25,809 nt of DNA from DASQVO01 sp035640715 (GTDB lineage: Bacteria > Actinomycetota > Actinomycetes > Streptosporangiales > Streptosporangiaceae): NCBI GenBank assembly GCA_035640715.1, contig DASQVO010000053.1:1-25809 (forward strand). The letters run 5' to 3'. Below the pieces are notes generated by a model that saw nothing but the letters and a program-made list of their open reading frames with translations, ran no database searches and was not told where the DNA came from. The position numbers were made by a program, and so were the translations under genes. The first letter of the stretch is position 1, and each line of letters begins with the position of its first letter. Shown here piece after piece: positions 21,937 through 25,809 of this stretch.

Positions 21937-22113
21937 AAGAGCCTGGTCGGCTGGTCGGCGCTGTCAACGGCTCTGGCGTTCCTGCCGGCTGGCCTGGTCG
22001 TCGCGGTCCCGTCCACGAAGATGGGGCAAGTGATCGGCCGTTTCGGGCCGGGCCCGATCACGATCATCGCCTTCGCGTGCCTCGTCGCGGGGTGCGGAAC
22101 TGCTACCGATTGA
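21937..22113 (+). pseudogene. MFS transporter remnant
   Basis: The frame from 21937 to a stop at 22111-22113 encodes ALSTALAFLPAGLVVAVPST, then KMGQVIGRFGPGPITIIAFA and CLVAG. This matches the helix-loop-helix around the cytoplasmic K/R-x-G...RFG loop of drug-efflux MFS proteins. It has no start codon (a TAA is immediately upstream) and both sides are missing, so only about 55 residues of an original 400 or more remain. It is divergent from the MarR gene, the usual place for the transporter a MarR protein controls. Confidence 0.6.
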
Positions 22114-22361
22114 GCGTGTATGACGCGACTGTAGTTGCAGATGGTCTTGCCGTGAATCTGGCGGAATGGGCGCGTGCGGGGGTATCAGTCCTCACACGGC
22201 AGGCTGCTGGTTTCGCCGGGGGATACTGCCGGTTCCGGCTCAGCGGGCCGGGCCGTGCGCGATCGTGATGAACATCGGTGCCAGGACCGCCCCGGAATGT
22301 CGGTGGCGGCCGGTACGGTCTTCCCTAGTTGCTGATCATGACCGGCGGGGGGAGGGCATCG

Positions 22362-23950
22362 ATGCAGGAGAAGCTGCGCACGATCGGCCCTTCTTTCGTG
22401 GCGCCTGGCCCGTCTGGGGTGGCGATACGCGGCCGGCTTAAGGGCGTGAGCACGCGGGACGAGCAGGTGCTGCGGGCGGTTGGCATGCACCTTGGTTCGC
22501 TGGCGTCGAAGGATCTCAAAGACCGGTGCGCGGTCGCCATGGAGCATGATGCCGGAGCCTGGGCGGCCCGCAAGCGGGAGCTGACCGCGCAGTCTTCTTC
22601 CCGCTGGGCTGGGGCGATCACCAAAGCGACGCATGACCAGTGGGCGCTCACCCGAAGGTGCCAGCTCGCGCACATCCAGGACCTTGAAGCCGGGGTCACG
22701 ACGATCCGGCATCGGCTGTCGTTGCCGGTCGGCGCCAAGGGATCGAAGAGGGCGCCGGGCGGCTACCGCAGCAGGCAGGAGTGGCATGCGAAGGCCCGGC
22801 GCCTGCGGGTGCTGGAAGACCGGCTGGCAGCCGAGAGGGCCGACCGTGAGGCCGGGGTCGTGCATGTGGTGCGGGGCGGAAGGCGGCTGGCCCGGAACCG
22901 GCACAACCTGGGCGCAGCCGGCCTGACCGAGGCCGGGTGGCGGCAGCGGTGGGAGGCGGAACGCTGGTTCCTGGCCGCCGACGGCGAGTCGGGTAAGAGG
23001 TACGGCAACGAGACCATCCGCGTCACCCCCGAGGGCGAGGTGTCGGTCAAGCTGCCCGCGCCGCTGGCGCATCTGGCGAACGCGCCGCACGGCCGCTACG
23101 TGCTCGCCTGCCGGGTGCGGTTCGCCCACCGGGGACAGGAATGGCGGGACCGGATCGAAGCCAACCGGGCGGTGGCCTACCGCATCCACCTGGATGTGGG
23201 CCGCCAGCGCTGGTATGTGACCGCCTCGTGGCAGATTCCGGCTGCCAGGGCCATCCCGCTTAAGGCCGCGCTCGTCGATGGGGTGATCGGCGTCGACACG
23301 AACGCCGGCCACCTGGCAGCCTGGCGGCTCGACAGCACGGCAACCCGCTGGGCCAGCCGCGCCGGTTCGGCTACGACCTGACCGGCAGCGCGACCCACCG
23401 TGACGCCCAGGTGCGGCATGCGCTCATCCGCCTCCTGCACTGGGCCAGACAGCGCGGGCTGCCGATCGCGATCGAGGACCTGGACTTCGCGGCGGAAAAG
23501 ACCCGGGAAAAGCACGGCCGCCGTAAGCGGTTCCGCAAGCTGATCTCTGGCATGCCCGTGAGCAAGCTGCGCGCCCGGCTGGCGTCGATGGCCGCCGAAC
23601 TCGGCATCACCATCGTCGCCGTGGACCCGGCCTATACGAGCAAGTGGGGCGCCGGGCACTGGCAAAAGCCCCTCACCAGCAAAAACAAGAAGACCACTCG
23701 CCACGACGCGGCCGCCGTGGCGATCGGACGGCGCGCCCTGGGGCACCCGATCCGGCGACGGACGGCACCGCCCCCTGCCCACCAGAGCGATGAGCAGGGG
23801 CATCGGACCGTCCAGGCCGGCTCGGTGGCCCCGGGGCGTGAGGGAACCCGCCCCCCGCATTCCCGGACCACGGACACGATCCGCTGGGACCGGATGCGGA
23901 GTGAAAGCGGGGGACCAGTGTGCCCAGCACCGTTCGGGGCACGCGGCTGA
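22362..23950 (+). pseudogene. TnpB-like (IS200/IS605 OrfB-type) transposase, frameshifted
   Basis: Two adjacent frames together encode a RuvC-type nuclease of about 530 residues. The first (ATG 22362, GGGGAGGG just upstream) carries a basic N-terminal half and RuvC-I GVIGVDTNAGHLAAWRLD (Asp312). The frame then breaks near 23331-23340 and stops at 23381. From about 23340 the frame one base back continues with FGYDLTGSATHRDAQVRHAL, RuvC-II AIEDLDFA and RuvC-III TTRHDAAAVAIGRRAL, to a stop at 23948-23950. A single-base deletion explains the break. The zinc-ribbon cysteines that most TnpB proteins carry before RuvC-III are absent (PAYTSKWGAGHWQKP). All three acidic residues of the nuclease are kept. 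No TnpA is encoded nearby. Confidence 0.75.
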
Positions 23951-23971
23951 GCACGTGCAACTCGTGCTCAG
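23947..23971. repeat. Hairpin at the 3' end of the TnpB-like gene
   Basis: CTGAGCACG and CGTGCTCAG form a perfect 9-bp stem with a 7-nt loop. The stop codon of the transposase frame lies in the left arm. Subterminal hairpins at this place are typical of IS200/IS605 right ends and of the guide-RNA 3' region of TnpB; a terminator is the alternative. Confidence 0.6.
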
Positions 23972-24153
23972 TCCATAGGAACGGTGTCGGCGCTCGGCGC
24001 GTTGCCGCCCTGAGCGGGCTGAGGATTCGCCGACGCACCAGCCCGATCCTGGGTGAACAACTGGGTGAATGGGAGGCGTGAGAACCGTCCTGCGGCATCG
24101 CGCAGCGGGGCGCGAGGGATTTACCGGGCGGCCCTGCGTGCGACGATGGGGGC

Positions 24154-25809
24154 ATGCGGATTACCGGTGTTGAACCGACGGACTTGTTCGCGGGCACGGC
24201 TCAGCGTCCGCTGCAGATCATCCGGGTCACGCTCGCGAACGAGGGTCCCGCGATGATCACCGATCCGGGGATTCCCGTCACGATCCGCGTCGAAGGCGCC
24301 GGGGTGAGTACCCCGGCGCCGTTCGGCATCGGCGGCTTCCAGCCGGGCGATACGCGGGTGGCTGAGGTTCCCGTGGAGTTCGCCGCCCCGTACCAGCCCG
24401 GGAGCACGCGGACGGTGACGGTGATCGCGGAGGCCGGGGACACCGTGCCCGCCGCGCAGGCGCGGGCCGAGGTGACCGCGGCCGAGCCGGGCTGGACCAT
24501 GTGGATGGTCAGCCACTTCCACTACGACCCGGTGTGGTGGGGCACCCAGGGCCAGTTCACCGAGTCGCGGCTGCTGCTTCCCGACGCCGACGGCCGGCTC
24601 CCCGACGTGCGGACCGCGTTCGAGCTTGTCCGCCTGCACCTGGACAAGGCGCGGCATGACCCCGACTACAAGTTCGTGCTCGCCGAGATCGACTACCTCA
24701 AGCCGCATTTCGACGCCCATCCGGAAGACCGGGCGGACCTGCGGCGCTTCATCGCCGACGGCCGGATCGAGATCGTGGGCGGCAATTACAACGAGCCGAA
24801 CACCAACCTCACCTGTGCCGAGTCAACGATCCGCAATGCCGTCTTCGGCGCCGGCTTCCAGCGCGACGTGCTCGGCGGCGATCCGCGGACAGCCTGGATG
24901 CTTGACGCCTTCGGGCACGATCCCGGGTATCCGGGCCTGATGGCCGCGGCCGGGATGACCTCCTCCGCCTGGGCGCGCGGGCCGTTCCACCAGTGGGGGC
25001 CGTCGGGGACGGACGGCGGCAACCGCAGGATGCAGTTCGCCAGCGAGTTCGAGTGGATGTCGCCGGACGGCACTGGCCTGCTGACCTGTTACATGGCAAA
25101 CCACTACGGTGCCGGGTGGAGCATGACCAGGCTGCCCGACCTCGCGGCGGCGGAAGACGAGGCGCATGCGCAGTTCCGCCTCCTCGCCGAGGTCGCGGCG
25201 ACCCGCAACGTGCTGCTGCCGGTGGGCGCCGACCACGTCATCCCCCCGCGATGGGTGACGGAGATCCACCGCGACTGGAATGCCCGCTACGTGTGGCCGA
25301 GGTTCGTGACCGCGATCCCGGCCGAGTTCTTCGCGGCCGTGCGATCAGACGCCGCGAGCGCCGGGGCCTGGATCACGCCGCAGAGCAGGGACATGAACCC
25401 CGTCTACACGGGCAAGGACGTCTCCTACATTGACACCAAGCAGGCGCAGCGCGCCGCCGAGGTCGCCTGCCTTGACGGCGAGCGGCTGTCCGCTCTCGCG
25501 TGGCTCGCCGGGGCGCCGTACCCGGCCGAGTCGATCGACAAGGCGTGGCGCCAGCTCGCGTACGGCGCCCACCACGACGCGATTACCGGCACCGAGTCCG
25601 ATCAGGTCTACCTCGACCTGCTGGCCGGCTGGCGGGAAGCATGGGAACGGGGCGATGCCGCGCGCCGCGCGGCCGCCGCGCATATCGCGGGCGCAGCCGG
25701 CGCGGCCAGCGCCGGCGCGGCGGGCACGGGGGCCTGGGAAACGGCGGTGGCGGTTTTCAACACGCTGTCCTGGCCCCGGTCCGGAATGGCCCGGATCACG
25801 CTGCGGATC
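24154..25809 (+). CDS. Alpha-mannosidase, GH38 (partial, runs off the window)
   Basis: The first 552 codons of a glycoside hydrolase family 38 enzyme, which cleaves alpha-mannosidic bonds with retention. An N-terminal beta-sandwich of about 110 residues (IIRVTLANEGPAMIT, VTVIAEAGDTVPA) precedes the catalytic domain. Zinc-binding HFHYDPVWW includes His121, His123 and Asp125; AWMLDAFGHDPGYP carries the nucleophile Asp251; and HHDAITGT (His473-His474-Asp475) is the typical third metal and active-site motif. FNTLSWPR marks the start of the C-terminal sandwich, cut by the window edge. The N-terminal sandwich is not usual in short bacterial GH38 enzymes. The ATG has no strong Shine-Dalgarno; GACGAT ends 6 nt upstream and may serve as a leaderless -10. 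No signal peptide is visible, so a cytoplasmic role is likely. Confidence 0.9.
   Translation, partial: MRITGVEPTDLFAGTAQRPLQIIRVTLANEGPAMITDPGIPVTIRVEGAGVSTPAPFGIGGFQPGDTRVAEVPVEFAAPYQPGSTRTVTVIAEAGDTVPAAQARAEVTAAEPGWTMWMVSHFHYDPVWWGTQGQFTESRLLLPDADGRLPDVRTAFELVRLHLDKARHDPDYKFVLAEIDYLKPHFDAHPEDRADLRRFIADGRIEIVGGNYNEPNTNLTCAESTIRNAVFGAGFQRDVLGGDPRTAWMLDAFGHDPGYPGLMAAAGMTSSAWARGPFHQWGPSGTDGGNRRMQFASEFEWMSPDGTGLLTCYMANHYGAGWSMTRLPDLAAAEDEAHAQFRLLAEVAATRNVLLPVGADHVIPPRWVTEIHRDWNARYVWPRFVTAIPAEFFAAVRSDAASAGAWITPQSRDMNPVYTGKDVSYIDTKQAQRAAEVACLDGERLSALAWLAGAPYPAESIDKAWRQLAYGAHHDAITGTESDQVYLDLLAGWREAWERGDAARRAAAAHIAGAAGAASAGAAGTGAWETAVAVFNTLSWPRSGMARITLRI

Noticed and set aside
22114..22361. Gene or left end of the insertion sequence between the MFS remnant and the transposase
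   Set aside because: No credible start with Shine-Dalgarno, no motif, and no sequence matching the hairpin at 23947 could be found; I see nothing definite here.
22185..23312. 375-codon minus-strand frame opposite the TnpB-like gene
   Set aside because: Pro/Arg-rich composition and no motif; the plus strand carries RuvC motifs.
23972..24153. Small gene between the transposase and the mannosidase
   Set aside because: Short open frames here lack ribosome binding sites and protein-like composition.

Overview
The window is high-GC DNA with GTG starts, GTGA/ATGA gene overlaps, RbpA, a single-domain polyprenol-phosphate mannose synthase, several leaderless-type starts and a sigma-R-type promoter. 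Together these point to a filamentous-type actinobacterium (Actinomycetes, possibly Streptosporangiales-like; the genus cannot be fixed from the sequence alone). No rRNA, tRNA or CRISPR array was found.

Layout. (1) 1-1558: conserved core, rbpA convergent with ppm1, with GC-rich tandem repeats between them. (2) 1559-2344: a non-coding stretch rich in long inverted repeats. (3) 2345-8063: a lysine-degradation cluster. A tightly overlapping minus-strand operon kdd-kamD-kamE-kal diverges from a radical-SAM lysine 2,3-aminomutase gene (kamA). Together they would take lysine to beta-lysine, then 3,5-diaminohexanoate, then 5-amino-3-oxohexanoate; kal acts later, on 3-aminobutyryl-CoA. The cleavage enzyme Kce that joins these halves is not in the window. 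(4) 8064-10425: a small membrane ORF without its own stop, then a DUF3311/sodium-solute symporter pair. (5) 10565-13938: a short-chain dehydrogenase remnant, lgt, an O-methyltransferase, and a GNAT/dienelactone-hydrolase pair. (6) 13935-21275: a branched-chain amino acid type ABC transporter operon (3-hydroxyisobutyrate dehydrogenase-like gene, lipoprotein binding protein, livH, livM, livG, livF), preceded by a LacI-family regulator gene in the same direction. (7) 21454-23971: a MarR gene beside a truncated MFS transporter remnant, then a frameshifted TnpB-like transposase. (8) 24154-end: a GH38 alpha-mannosidase running off the window.

The most unusual signal is a short GC-rich hairpin repeat found at gene 3' ends. 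At the livG/livF junction it sits between two perfect 51-bp copies of the livG tail. Inside the 3' end of kamD it sits between two diverged 29-bp copies of kamD sequence, adding about 55 residues to the protein. Similar repeats lie between rbpA and ppm1. This looks like an element whose arrival duplicates the end of the host gene. Other points are the isolated lysine-fermentation pathway in an actinobacterium, five leaderless-type promoters at exact spacing, and the structured region at 1.7-2.1 kb.
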